From Cellulomonas fimi (lineage in GTDB: Bacteria; Actinomycetota; Actinomycetes; Actinomycetales; Cellulomonadaceae): a DNA stretch of 64,000 bases. Of this stretch, positions 43,658 to 51,945 are shown piece after piece. The position numbers and the translations under genes are program-made. Numbering within the stretch: the first letter of the stretch is position 1; the number at the start of each line of letters is the position of its first letter. Under the pieces are notes generated by a model. That model saw nothing but the letters and a program-made list of their open reading frames with translations, was not told where the DNA came from and ran no database searches. The stretch lies in NCBI RefSeq assembly GCF_028583725.1, contig NZ_CP110680.1, positions 3,224,001-3,288,000 of the forward strand, written 5' to 3'.

Positions 43658-44632
43658 ATGACGACCGCTCCCTCGGGCCTCACCGGCCCGGTGACGGCGG
43701 CCGCGCAGCAGTCCGACGCGGCCCGCACCCCCCGGAAGCCCCGGGGCGGTGCGGGCCGCGGCACCGCGTGGTACCGCCGGCTCACGCCGTACTTCTTCCT
43801 GCTGGTCCCCGTCGGGCTCCTGCTTCTCCTCACGTACGTCCCCGTCGTCAACATGTTCTGGTACTCGCTGACGGACTGGGACGGCCTCGACAAGACGAAG
43901 AGCTTCGTCGGCCTCGAGAACTTCGTGGACGTGTTCACCGAGCCCGCGAACGTGCGCGTGTTCGTCGTGTCGCTCTACTACTTCGTCGGCTCGTTCGTGC
44001 AGATGGCGCTCGCGCTGTACTTCGCGACGATCCTGTCGTTCAAGGTGCGGTTCAAGAACCTGTGGAAGGGCATCCTCTTCTTCCCGTACCTCATCAACGG
44101 CGTCGCGATCGGCCTGATCTTCCTCAACTTCCTCAAGCCCGGCGGCGGCCTCGACACGGTGCTCATGGCGGCCGGCCTGGAGAGCCTGATCCAGCAGTGG
44201 ACCGGTGACCCCGACATCGCGAACTACTCGCTCGCGGCCGTCTCGGTGTGGCGCTACATGGGCCTGAACTTCGTGATGTTCCTCGGCGCCATCCAGTCGA
44301 TCAACAGCGAGATCTACGAGGCCGCCGAGATCGACGGCGCGAGCCGCTGGCAGCAGTTCTGGAGCATCATCCTGCCGTCGATCCGCCCGATCGTCGGGCT
44401 GTCGTTCATCCTCGCGATCTCCGGCGCGCTGTCGGTGTTCGAGATCCCGTTCGTCATGACGGGCGGCGCGAACGGCACCGAGACGTTCGTCATCCGCACC
44501 ATCTGGACCGGCTTCGAGCGCAGCATGGTCGGCCTCGCCTCGGCGATGGCCGTGGTGCTCCTGCTCATCGTGCTGGTCATCACGTGGATCCAGCGCAAGG
44601 TCGTCCCCGACGAGGAGGTGGACCTCACATGA
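43658..44632 (+). CDS. CUT1 sugar ABC transporter permease (MalF/LacF-like)
   Basis: Membrane component of the importer, 324 residues. The polar N-terminal ~35 residues are followed by six predicted membrane segments, starting with LTPYFFLLVPVGLLLLLTYVPVV. The cytoplasmic EAA loop, EIYEAAEIDGASRWQQFWSIILPSIRP, which docks to the ATPase, is intact. The ATG at 43658 is 11 nt after the binding-protein stop with GAGAGG before it. The 3' end overlaps the second permease by 4 nt. Confidence 0.93.
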   Translation: MTTAPSGLTGPVTAAAQQSDAARTPRKPRGGAGRGTAWYRRLTPYFFLLVPVGLLLLLTYVPVVNMFWYSLTDWDGLDKTKSFVGLENFVDVFTEPANVRVFVVSLYYFVGSFVQMALALYFATILSFKVRFKNLWKGILFFPYLINGVAIGLIFLNFLKPGGGLDTVLMAAGLESLIQQWTGDPDIANYSLAAVSVWRYMGLNFVMFLGAIQSINSEIYEAAEIDGASRWQQFWSIILPSIRPIVGLSFILAISGALSVFEIPFVMTGGANGTETFVIRTIWTGFERSMVGLASAMAVVLLLIVLVITWIQRKVVPDEEVDLT

Positions 44633-45453
44633 TCCGCGCCGTCACCGGCACCGCGAAGTACGTCTCCCTCGTGGTGGCGTCGATCGCGATGCTCCTGCCG
44701 CTCGGGCTCATCCTCTTCGGGTCGTTCAAGACCGACCAGGAGTTCCTCTCGACGGGCCCGATGACCCCGCCGGCCGACTGGTTCAACGTCGAGAACTACG
44801 TGACCGCGTTCACCCGCGGCAACATGCTCGGCGCGTTCGGGAACACGGTGGTCATCTTCGCCGCGGCGATCGTCGGCACGATCCTCATCGGCGCCGCCAC
44901 CGCCTACGCGCTCGACCGCTTCCGGTTCATCGGCCGCGGCACCGTGCTCAAGCTGTTCCTGCTCGCGACGCTCGTCCCCGGCGTCACCACGCAGGTCGCG
45001 ACGTTCCAGATCATCAACGGCCTGGGCCTCTACGACTCCCAGCTCGCGCTGATCCTGCTGTTCATGGGCACCGACATCATCTCGATCTACATCTTCCTGC
45101 AGTTCGTCCGGGCCATTCCCCGGTCGCTCGACGAGGCGGCGATGATCGAGGGCGCCGGGCACCTGCGGATCTTCTTCCAGATCATCCTGCCCAACCTCAA
45201 GCCCGCGATCGCGACCGTCGTCATCATCAAGGGCATCGGCATCTACAACGAGTTCTTCCTGCCGTTCCTCTACCTGCCCACGAAGGACCTGCGGCCGATC
45301 TCGACGACCCTGTTCGACTTCAAGGGCCCGTTCGGCGCGCAGTGGGAGGTCATCTCGGCGGGCGTCGTCATCACGATCATCCCGATCCTCGTGCTGTTCC
45401 TGTTCCTGCAGCGCTGGATCTACAACGGCTTCACCTCGGGCGCCACGAAGTAG
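44629..45453 (+). CDS. CUT1 sugar ABC transporter permease (MalG/LacG-like)
   Basis: Second permease, 274 residues with six predicted membrane segments. The EAA loop is RSLDEAAMIEGAGHLRIFFQIILPNLKP. The ATG overlaps the first permease's stop by 4 nt. A long terminator hairpin follows 10 nt after the stop. No ATP-binding gene is present here, so the pair probably relies on a shared MsiK/MalK-type ATPase encoded elsewhere, as is known for many actinobacterial CUT1 systems. Confidence 0.93.
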   Translation: MIRAVTGTAKYVSLVVASIAMLLPLGLILFGSFKTDQEFLSTGPMTPPADWFNVENYVTAFTRGNMLGAFGNTVVIFAAAIVGTILIGAATAYALDRFRFIGRGTVLKLFLLATLVPGVTTQVATFQIINGLGLYDSQLALILLFMGTDIISIYIFLQFVRAIPRSLDEAAMIEGAGHLRIFFQIILPNLKPAIATVVIIKGIGIYNEFFLPFLYLPTKDLRPISTTLFDFKGPFGAQWEVISAGVVITIIPILVLFLFLQRWIYNGFTSGATK

Positions 45454-45462
45454 CGCCCGCAC

Positions 45463-45502
45463 GGCGACGGGCCCGGTCGACACCTCGGCCGGGCCCGTCG
45501 CC
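45463..45502 (+). terminator. Strong terminator hairpin after the CUT1 importer operon
   Basis: A perfect 14-bp GC stem (45463-45476 with 45489-45502) with a 12-nt loop begins 10 nt after the last permease stop. It has only a short pyrimidine tail (CGCTCT) and no U-run. Confidence 0.75.
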
Positions 45503-45551
45503 GCTCTGCGCTTGAGGACGCCGCCCGCGGTGCCGACTCCCCGGGTGGGAG

Positions 45552-46166
45552 GTGACCGTGGACGTCGGGGTGCTCACGCTCGTGCTCGTCGCGACGAGCG
45601 TCCTCGCCGTGCGTGCCGTCGTCCGCCTCCTGCGCGGGACCGTCTCCTGGCCCGCGCTCGGGATCGCCGCCGTCGTCCTGTGGACGGCGCTCGCGGGCGT
45701 CGCCGCCTTCCACGAGGTCCGTCACCACCGCACGCAGGCGCTCGCGACGTCCGCGACGCGGCTCGCGTCGGGCAACCCCGAGGCGAGCGTCGACTGCGTG
45801 CGCGTCACGACCGACCTCGTCGACCTCTCGCCGTACCGCGGGTTCGTCATGCACGACGACCCGACGACGTCGACGCTGCCGGCCACGACGTGCAGCGACC
45901 TCGCGCGGTGGGTCTCGAGCGGCAAGCAGTCCCCCTCGCTCGACGAGGTGATCGCCGTGCACGTCGTCTCGCACGAGGCGCAGCACGTCGCGGGCGAGCT
46001 CGACGAGGGAGCCGCCGAGTGCCGGGCGCTGCGGTGGGACGCGGCCGTCGCGGAGCGCATGGGCGCGACGCCGGAGCAGGCGGCCGCGCTCGCGGCCCGC
46101 TACCGCGCCGAGGTGTACCCGCACATGCGACGGCCGTACGTGCGGGACTGCACGACCGTCCCCTGA
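45552..46166 (+). CDS. Membrane-anchored putative HEXXH metallopeptidase-like protein
   Basis: Uncharacterised 204-residue protein with two N-terminal membrane helices (about residues 3-24 and 33-53) and an extracytoplasmic C-terminal domain. That domain contains HEAQH at 141-145 followed by DEGAAEC (Glu152 and Glu156), the arrangement of a gluzincin-type zinc site. It also has cysteines at 82, 114, 157 and 200 that could pair. The GTG at 45552 is read as start; a GTG two codons later is possible. It lies between the importer terminator and the alpha-galactosidase gene (convergent). A connection to sugar uptake is not evident. Enzymatic activity is unproven. Confidence 0.65.
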   Translation: MTVDVGVLTLVLVATSVLAVRAVVRLLRGTVSWPALGIAAVVLWTALAGVAAFHEVRHHRTQALATSATRLASGNPEASVDCVRVTTDLVDLSPYRGFVMHDDPTTSTLPATTCSDLARWVSSGKQSPSLDEVIAVHVVSHEAQHVAGELDEGAAECRALRWDAAVAERMGATPEQAAALAARYRAEVYPHMRRPYVRDCTTVP

Positions 46167-46190
46167 CGCGACGGTCGGTCCCCGGTCCGG

Positions 46191-48371
46191 TCAGACGCGC
46201 GTCGCCCGGACGAGGACCAGGTGCTCGGGGAACAGCACCGGCACCTGCACCCCGACCTCGGCGAGCACACGCCCCGTGAGCCGCACCCCGTCGGGCGTCC
46301 ACCAGGGCAGCGACGGCCCGTGGCTCCCGAGCCCGTCGACGACGTCGCCGGGCGGCTGGGGCCGCACGTGGTACGTCGCGTCGGGGTCGAGCCCGGGGAA
46401 CGTGAGCCGTCCGGTCGGCAGCGCGTCCGAGGTGGCGGTCGCGACGACGGCGAACACCGCGTCCGACCCGTCGTGCGCCACGACGCCGTGCACGTGGTGC
46501 GACGGGTCGGCGACGTCGGCGTGCACGGCGGTCCCGGTGTGCAGGAGCCCGCGCAGCTCCTTGTACGCAGCGACCCACGCGGCGAGCTCGGCCCGCTGCG
46601 CCGCGTCGGCCTCGCGTAGGTCCCACTCGATGCCGAGGTGCCCGAACAGCGCCGTCCCCGCCCGGAACGACAGCGCGTGCCGCCGGCCGGTGCTGTGCGC
46701 GGTGCCCGACCCGACGTGCGCCCCGATCAGCTCGAGCGGCACGAGGAGGTTGGTCCAGCGCTGGATCTGCTGCCGCTCGAGCGCGTCGATGCAGTCGCTC
46801 CCCCAGATCCGGTCGGTGCGCTGCAGGATCTCCAGGTCGACGCGCGCGCCTCCCGACGAGCACGACTCGATCTCGACCCCGGGGTGCCGGGCGCGCAGCT
46901 CGTCGAGCAGCCGGTAGACCGCGAGCGTCTGCCCGTGGACGCCCGCGACGCCCGCGTGGCCCGCGTCGACGAGGTCGCGGTTGTGGTCCCACTTGAGGTA
47001 CCCGATCCGGTACTCGGTGAGCAGGGCGTCGAGCCGCTCGAGGATGTACGCGTACGCGTCGGGGTGCGCCAGGTCGAGCACCTGCTGGTGCCGTGCCGGC
47101 CGCGGCAGGCGGGCGGGCACGCGCAGGATCCAGTCGGGGTGCGCCCGCGCGAGGTCGGAGTCCGGGTTGACCATCTCGGGCTCGACCCACAGCCCGAACT
47201 GCATCCCGAGCCCGGTCACGTGGTCGACGAGCGGGTGCAGGCCCTCGGGCCAGACGTCGGCGGAGACGTACCAGTCACCGAGCCCGCGGGTGTCGTCCCG
47301 CCGGGAGCCGAACCAGCCGTCGTCGAGGACGTACCGCTCCGCGCCGATCGCCGCGGCGGCGTCGGCCAGCTCGGTGAGGCGGTCCAGGTCGTGCGCGAAG
47401 TAGACGGCCTCCCAGGTGTTGAGCGTGACCGGCCGGGGCGTGCGCGGGTGCTGCGGCCGCGCGCGCATCCACCGGTGGAACCGGCCCGCGAGCGCGTCGA
47501 GCCCGACGCCCCACGACCCGTAGGTCCACGGGCTCGTGTACGACTCACCGGGCGCGAGCCGGACCTCGCCCGCCGTCAGCAGCTCGCCGCCGCCCAGCAG
47601 GCCCGGCTGGTGGTGGCTGCGTTCGGCGAGCGTGCGGTGGTTGCCCGACCACGCGGTGTGCAGCCCCCAGACCTGTCCGCGGCGGTGCCCGAACGACGGC
47701 GTGCCGGCGACGAGGACGAACGCGGTGTCGTACCCGGTCCGGCCGCGCCGGTTGTCGCGCAGCCGCGTGCCGTGCGTGAACGCGGTCCGCTGCGGGCTGC
47801 GTTCGCGCGCCCAGCGGCCGCTGAAGTCGAGCAGCTCGGTCGCGGCGGCGGGCACGGGCAGCGTGAGGAGCAGCCCGTCGAGCGCGTAGACGTCGTCGGC
47901 CGTGTTGGTGAGCGTGCCGCGCTGCCGCACCAGGCCCTGCGCGGTGAGCTCGAGGACGAGCTCGAGCGCGAGACCGGCGGCGGCGTCGACGGCCTGGACG
48001 GCGAGCCGCTGCGTCGCGTCGTCGGTGTGCTCGACCGTGTGCCCGGTGACGGCGAACGCCGTCGAGAAGTCGCGCCCGTCGCGCGAGCCGGTGAGCCCCG
48101 GCGTGCCGACGTGCCCGGCGGACTGCTCGGGCAGCACCGCGGCGGCGACCTCCCCGTCGACCGGGAACCCGAGGGGCACGGGCCGCGTCGCGTGCCGGAG
48201 GTCGGCCAGGACCGCCGGGTCGGGCGCGCCGAGGTCGGCGCCCCAGTGCAGCACGCGCGGGAGCGTGCCGCCGACGAGGTCGACGACCACGCTGACGCCG
48301 TCGGCGCGCAGGTGGACGAGGTCGGTGGTCGGGGGGTCGGGGACGTCGGTGTCCCGCGGCTCGGTGCTCAC
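46191..48371 (-). CDS. Alpha-galactosidase (GH36)
   Basis: Intracellular enzyme (no signal peptide) removing terminal alpha-galactose, 726 residues. GH36 features: an N-terminal beta-sandwich, RYVLDDGWFGSRRDDTRGLGDW, FGLWVEPEMVNPDSDL, nucleophile Asp462 in YLKWDHNRD, and acid/base Asp526 in RIWGSDCIDALERQQIQ, preceded by SCSSGGARVDLEIL. The GTG start (48369-48371) lies 6 nt behind CAGACT, so it may be leaderless. It is divergent from the beta-mannosidase, and its promoter lies next to the TTGACT element at 48392. In the context of the locus it would remove galactose side groups from imported galacto-manno-oligosaccharides or hydrolyse raffinose-type sugars. Confidence 0.94.
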   Translation of the reverse strand: MSTEPRDTDVPDPPTTDLVHLRADGVSVVVDLVGGTLPRVLHWGADLGAPDPAVLADLRHATRPVPLGFPVDGEVAAAVLPEQSAGHVGTPGLTGSRDGRDFSTAFAVTGHTVEHTDDATQRLAVQAVDAAAGLALELVLELTAQGLVRQRGTLTNTADDVYALDGLLLTLPVPAAATELLDFSGRWARERSPQRTAFTHGTRLRDNRRGRTGYDTAFVLVAGTPSFGHRRGQVWGLHTAWSGNHRTLAERSHHQPGLLGGGELLTAGEVRLAPGESYTSPWTYGSWGVGLDALAGRFHRWMRARPQHPRTPRPVTLNTWEAVYFAHDLDRLTELADAAAAIGAERYVLDDGWFGSRRDDTRGLGDWYVSADVWPEGLHPLVDHVTGLGMQFGLWVEPEMVNPDSDLARAHPDWILRVPARLPRPARHQQVLDLAHPDAYAYILERLDALLTEYRIGYLKWDHNRDLVDAGHAGVAGVHGQTLAVYRLLDELRARHPGVEIESCSSGGARVDLEILQRTDRIWGSDCIDALERQQIQRWTNLLVPLELIGAHVGSGTAHSTGRRHALSFRAGTALFGHLGIEWDLREADAAQRAELAAWVAAYKELRGLLHTGTAVHADVADPSHHVHGVVAHDGSDAVFAVVATATSDALPTGRLTFPGLDPDATYHVRPQPPGDVVDGLGSHGPSLPWWTPDGVRLTGRVLAEVGVQVPVLFPEHLVLVRATRV

Positions 48372-48391
48372 CGGACCAGTCTGGCATGCGA

Positions 48392-48422
48392 TTGACTTAC
48401 TTTATTCAGTTGTCTAACAATG
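48392..48422 (+). promoter_or_regulatory. Promoter/operator element of the beta-mannosidase gene (twin copy B)
   Basis: -35 TTGACT (48392-48397), 17-bp spacer, -10 TAACAA (48415-48420). It matches copy A at 42194 in 25 of 31 positions, although the flanking sequences are unrelated. The conserved spacer bases are not needed for a promoter, so they probably form an operator. It lies between the divergent alpha-galactosidase and beta-mannosidase genes. Confidence 0.78.
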
Positions 48423-48530
48423 ATCACCGGGTACCAGGCCGCCCGTCCGGCTCGCTCATCGGAGCCGCGCGGGCCGTTCGCGACGACGCGGGCGGACACG
48501 CCGGACCCGCGGACCCAGGAGCACGCGTCG

Positions 48531-51062
48531 ATGATCATCCAGGACCTCCCCGACGGCTGGACGCTGACCGCCGTCGCCGGCCCCGTCCCCGCCGACCTCG
48601 TCGGCGTCCGCGTCCGCACGCGCGTGCCGAGCACGAGCCACACCGCGCTGCTCGACGCCGGCCTGATCCCCGACCCGTACCTCGACCGCAACGAGGACGT
48701 GCTCGCCTGGATGCGCCGCACCGACTGGGCGTACGAGCGCCAGCTCGACCTCGACCCCGCCGCCGACGACGAGCGCGTCGACCTCGTCCTCGACGGGATC
48801 GACACCGTCGCCACCCTGACGTTCGACGGCCACGAGCTCGGCCGCACCGCCAACCAGCACCGCTCCTACCGGTTCGACGTCCGCACCCTGCTGCGCCCCG
48901 ACACCCAGCGGCTGCGCGTCCTCCTGCACTCCGCGATCGTGCACGCCGAGGCGGAGGCCGAGCGCCTCGGCGGCCGCCCCCTCGCCTACCCCCAGCCGTT
49001 CAACATGGTCCGCAAGATGGCGTGCTCGTTCGGCTGGGACTGGGGACCGGACCTGCAGACGGCCGGCCTCTGGAAGCCCGTGCGCGTCGAGCGCTGGCGC
49101 ACGGCGCGCCTCGCGCAGGTCCGGCCGCTCGTCACCGTCGACGCCGACGGCACCGGCCGCGTGCAGGTCCACGCCGACCTCGAACGCTCGGGCCTCCCGG
49201 GCGGTGACGTGCCCGTCACCGTGCGTGCGCGCGTCCTCGGCGCCGACGTCACGGTCGTCGTCCCACGAGACCGGACCCACGCCGTCGTGGAGCTCGAGGT
49301 CCCGCACGCCCCGCTGTGGTGGCCGGTCGGCCACGGCGCCCAGCCGCTGGCCGAGCTGACCGTCGTGCTCGGCACCGCGAGCGCCGACGAGCCCCTCGAC
49401 ACGTGGACCCGGCGCATCGGCTTCCGCACAGTCGAGATCGACACCGCACCCGACGACGACGGCACGCCCTTCACGTTCCGCGTCAACGGTCGCCCGATCT
49501 TCGTCAAGGGCGCCAACTGGATCCCCGACGACCACCTGCTGACCCGCCTCACGCGCGACCGCCTGGCCCGCCGGCTCGACCAGGCCGTCGAGGCGAACCT
49601 CAACCTGCTGCGCGTCTGGGGCGGCGGCATCTACGAGTCGGAGGACTTCTACGAGCTCGCCGACGAGCGCGGCCTGCTCGTCTGGCAGGACTTCCTGCTC
49701 GCGTGCGCCGCGTACCCCGAGGAGCAGCCGATCTGGGACGAGCTCGAGGCCGAGGCCCGCGAGAACGTCGCCCGCCTCACCCCGCACCCGTCGCTCGTGC
49801 TCTGGAACGGCGGCAACGAGAACCTGTGGGGCTTCGTGGACTGGGGCTGGCAGGAGGACCTGCAGGGCCGCACGTGGGGCTTCCGGATCGCGACCGAGCT
49901 GCTCAAGGGCGTCGTCGCCGAGCTCGACCCCACGCGCCCCTACGCCGACGGCTCGCCGTACTCGCCGGGCTTCGCGCTCGACGAGGTCCACCCCAACCAC
50001 CCGGACCACGGCACGCACCACGAGTGGGAGGTCTGGAACCGCGTCGACTACACCGTCTACCGCGACGACGTCCCCCGCTTCTGCTCGGAGTTCGGCTTCC
50101 AGGGCCCGCCGACGTGGACGACGCTCACGCGCGCGGTCCGCGCCGACGACGGCGGCCCGCTCACCAAGGACGACCCGACGTTCCTCCTGCACCAGAAGGC
50201 CGAGGACGGCAACGGCAAGCTCGACCGCGGCCTCGCGCCGCACCTGGGCGTGCCCGACGACTTCGCCGACTGGCACTGGGCGACGCAGCTCAACCAGGCG
50301 CGTGCGGTGTCGTTCGCGATCGAGCACTACCGCTCGTGGTGGCCGCGCACGGCCGGCGCGATCGTGTGGCAGCTCAACGACTGCTGGCCGGTGACCTCCT
50401 GGGCGGCCGTCGACGGCGACGAGCGCCCCAAACCGCTGTGGCACGCGCTCCGACGCGCCTACGCACCGCGCCTGCTCACGGTGCAGCCGCGTGACGGCCG
50501 CGACATGCTCGCCGTCGTCAACGACACCGCGGGCATCTGGCAGGGCGTCGTGCACCTGTCCCGGCGCCGGCTCGACGGCACGACGCTCGCCGAGGTCGAG
50601 CTCGCGCTGGCCGTCGGCGCCTGGTCCGTGGGCCTGTTCGCGCTGCCGCCCGAGGTCGCCACGCCCGACGACCCTGCCGGGGAGATCCTCGTCGCCCGGC
50701 TCGGCGACGTGCAGACCGTCCACACCTGGGTCGAGGACGTCGACCTCGCCCTGGACCCGTCGCCCCTGACCGCGACCGTGACACCCGTGCAGGACGGCTA
50801 CCGCGTCGACGTGACGGCCCGCTCCTTCGCCCGCTCCGTCACGCTGCACGTCGACCGGTTCGACCCGGACGCGGTCGTCGACACCGCGCTCGTCGACGTC
50901 CCCGGTGGCGAGACCGCGTCCTTCCACGTCCGCACCACGGTGCGGACCGACCCCGACGCGCTCACCCGCTCCCCCGTCCTGCGCACCGCGAACGACGTCG
51001 TGGTCCCCCGCGCACCGCAGACGGCGGCCGGCGCCGAGCGTGACCTCGAGTCGTCCCGCTGA
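48531..51062 (+). CDS. Beta-mannosidase (GH2)
   Basis: Intracellular exo-beta-mannosidase, 843 residues. GH2 architecture: a sugar-binding jelly roll (WTYERQLDL... to GWDWGPDLQTAG), an immunoglobulin-like domain, then the TIM barrel with NLLRVWGGGIYESEDFYELADERGLLVWQDF. Acid/base Glu430 is in WNGGNENLWGF, nucleophile Glu520 is in FCSEFGFQGPPTW, and C-terminal beta-domains follow. VWQLNDCWPVTSW is typical of beta-mannosidases, distinguishing it from beta-galactosidases. An in-frame ATG at 48420 falls inside the -10 box, so the ATG at 48531, preceded by AGGAG, is the real start and leaves a ~105-nt leader. Confidence 0.94.
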   Translation: MIIQDLPDGWTLTAVAGPVPADLVGVRVRTRVPSTSHTALLDAGLIPDPYLDRNEDVLAWMRRTDWAYERQLDLDPAADDERVDLVLDGIDTVATLTFDGHELGRTANQHRSYRFDVRTLLRPDTQRLRVLLHSAIVHAEAEAERLGGRPLAYPQPFNMVRKMACSFGWDWGPDLQTAGLWKPVRVERWRTARLAQVRPLVTVDADGTGRVQVHADLERSGLPGGDVPVTVRARVLGADVTVVVPRDRTHAVVELEVPHAPLWWPVGHGAQPLAELTVVLGTASADEPLDTWTRRIGFRTVEIDTAPDDDGTPFTFRVNGRPIFVKGANWIPDDHLLTRLTRDRLARRLDQAVEANLNLLRVWGGGIYESEDFYELADERGLLVWQDFLLACAAYPEEQPIWDELEAEARENVARLTPHPSLVLWNGGNENLWGFVDWGWQEDLQGRTWGFRIATELLKGVVAELDPTRPYADGSPYSPGFALDEVHPNHPDHGTHHEWEVWNRVDYTVYRDDVPRFCSEFGFQGPPTWTTLTRAVRADDGGPLTKDDPTFLLHQKAEDGNGKLDRGLAPHLGVPDDFADWHWATQLNQARAVSFAIEHYRSWWPRTAGAIVWQLNDCWPVTSWAAVDGDERPKPLWHALRRAYAPRLLTVQPRDGRDMLAVVNDTAGIWQGVVHLSRRRLDGTTLAEVELALAVGAWSVGLFALPPEVATPDDPAGEILVARLGDVQTVHTWVEDVDLALDPSPLTATVTPVQDGYRVDVTARSFARSVTLHVDRFDPDAVVDTALVDVPGGETASFHVRTTVRTDPDALTRSPVLRTANDVVVPRAPQTAAGAERDLESSR

Positions 51063-51070
51063 CCTGCGCA

Positions 51071-51094
51071 CGCCCGCCAGTACGCTGGCGGGCG
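51071..51094 (+). terminator. Perfect hairpin spanning the -10 box and start of the LacI-like gene
   Basis: A perfect 10-bp stem (51071-51080 with 51085-51094) with loop TACG starts 8 nt after the beta-mannosidase stop. It includes the TACGCT -10-like box (51081-51086) and the first base of the GTG at 51094. It may be a terminator, an operator, or both. Confidence 0.5.
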
Positions 51095-51945
51095 TGACGC
51101 ACGGCATGGATGCGGTCGGACTGGTCCTCGCCCGGCCTGCCCGGATGCTCGGCCTCGAGCCCTTCTTCATGGAGCTCATCGCCGGGATCGAGGAGTCGCT
51201 CGCGGTCGAGGGGCGCTCGTTGCTGCTGCACGTCGTCCCCGACCACGACGCCGAGATCGCCGCCTACCGGCGCTGGGGCGAGGGCCGGCTCGTCGACGCG
51301 GTCGTCGTCGTCAACGTCGCGCTCGAGGACAACCGCCTCGCGGTGCTGGGCGAGCTCGGCATCCCGACGGTGGTCGTCGGCGGCCCGACGCCCGACCTGC
51401 CCTTCGCGAACGTGTGGATCGACAACGGCCAGGCGATGCGCGACGCCGTCGGGCACCTCGTCGGCCTCGGCCACCTGCGCCTCGCGCGCGTGTCCGGCCC
51501 CCGCACGCTCGCGCACACCCAGGCCCGCACCGAGGCGTTCGTCGCCGAGTGCGCGCGCCTGGGCGCGCAGGGCAGCGTCGTCGAGGGCGACTACGGCGAG
51601 GAGTCCGCGACCCGCGCGACGCGTGCGCTGCTGGGCCGCGGCTCGCCGCCGTCCGCGATCATCTTCGACAACGACGTCATGGCCATCGCCGGCCTGCGCG
51701 TCGCCGCCGAGATGGGCGTGCCCGTCCCCGAGCGCCTCTCGCTGCTCGCCTGGGACGACTCGGCCCTCTGCCGCCTCGCGAGCCCCGCGCTGTCCGCGAT
51801 GAGCCTCGACGTGCACGCCATGGGCGTCCAGGTCGCCGACTGCGTGCTCAACCTCCTCGCCGACGGACCCGTGACGTCCTACACCGCCCCGCAGCCCCGG
51901 CTCGTGACCCGCGGCACGACGGCACCGCCCGCCCGGAACCCCTGA
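51094..51945 (+). CDS. LacI/PBP1-type sugar-sensor protein lacking the DNA-binding domain
   Basis: Protein of 283 residues that aligns by eye with the effector domain of LacI/GalR regulators: VGLVLARPARMLGLEPFFMELIAGIEESL, VDAVVVVNVALEDNRLAVLGELGIPTVVVGG, NVWIDNGQAMRDAVGHLVGLGH, and PSAIIFDNDVMAIAGLRVAAEMGVPVPERLSLLAWDDS. The usual ~55-60-residue N-terminal helix-turn-helix and hinge are absent. Only 31 bp separate this GTG from the beta-mannosidase stop, and no HTH is encoded there in any frame. A TACGCT box 7 nt before the GTG suggests an intact leaderless gene, not a misread one. It could be a truncated relic or an HTH-less sensor. It sits between the sugar locus and glgB. Confidence 0.7.
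   Translation: MTHGMDAVGLVLARPARMLGLEPFFMELIAGIEESLAVEGRSLLLHVVPDHDAEIAAYRRWGEGRLVDAVVVVNVALEDNRLAVLGELGIPTVVVGGPTPDLPFANVWIDNGQAMRDAVGHLVGLGHLRLARVSGPRTLAHTQARTEAFVAECARLGAQGSVVEGDYGEESATRATRALLGRGSPPSAIIFDNDVMAIAGLRVAAEMGVPVPERLSLLAWDDSALCRLASPALSAMSLDVHAMGVQVADCVLNLLADGPVTSYTAPQPRLVTRGTTAPPARNP

Noticed and set aside
48420-48531. Start of beta-mannosidase at the ATG at 48420
   Set aside because: This ATG lies inside the -10 hexamer of the promoter, and the 37 codons that follow do not resemble a GH2 N-terminus. ATG 48531 has a good ribosome-binding site.
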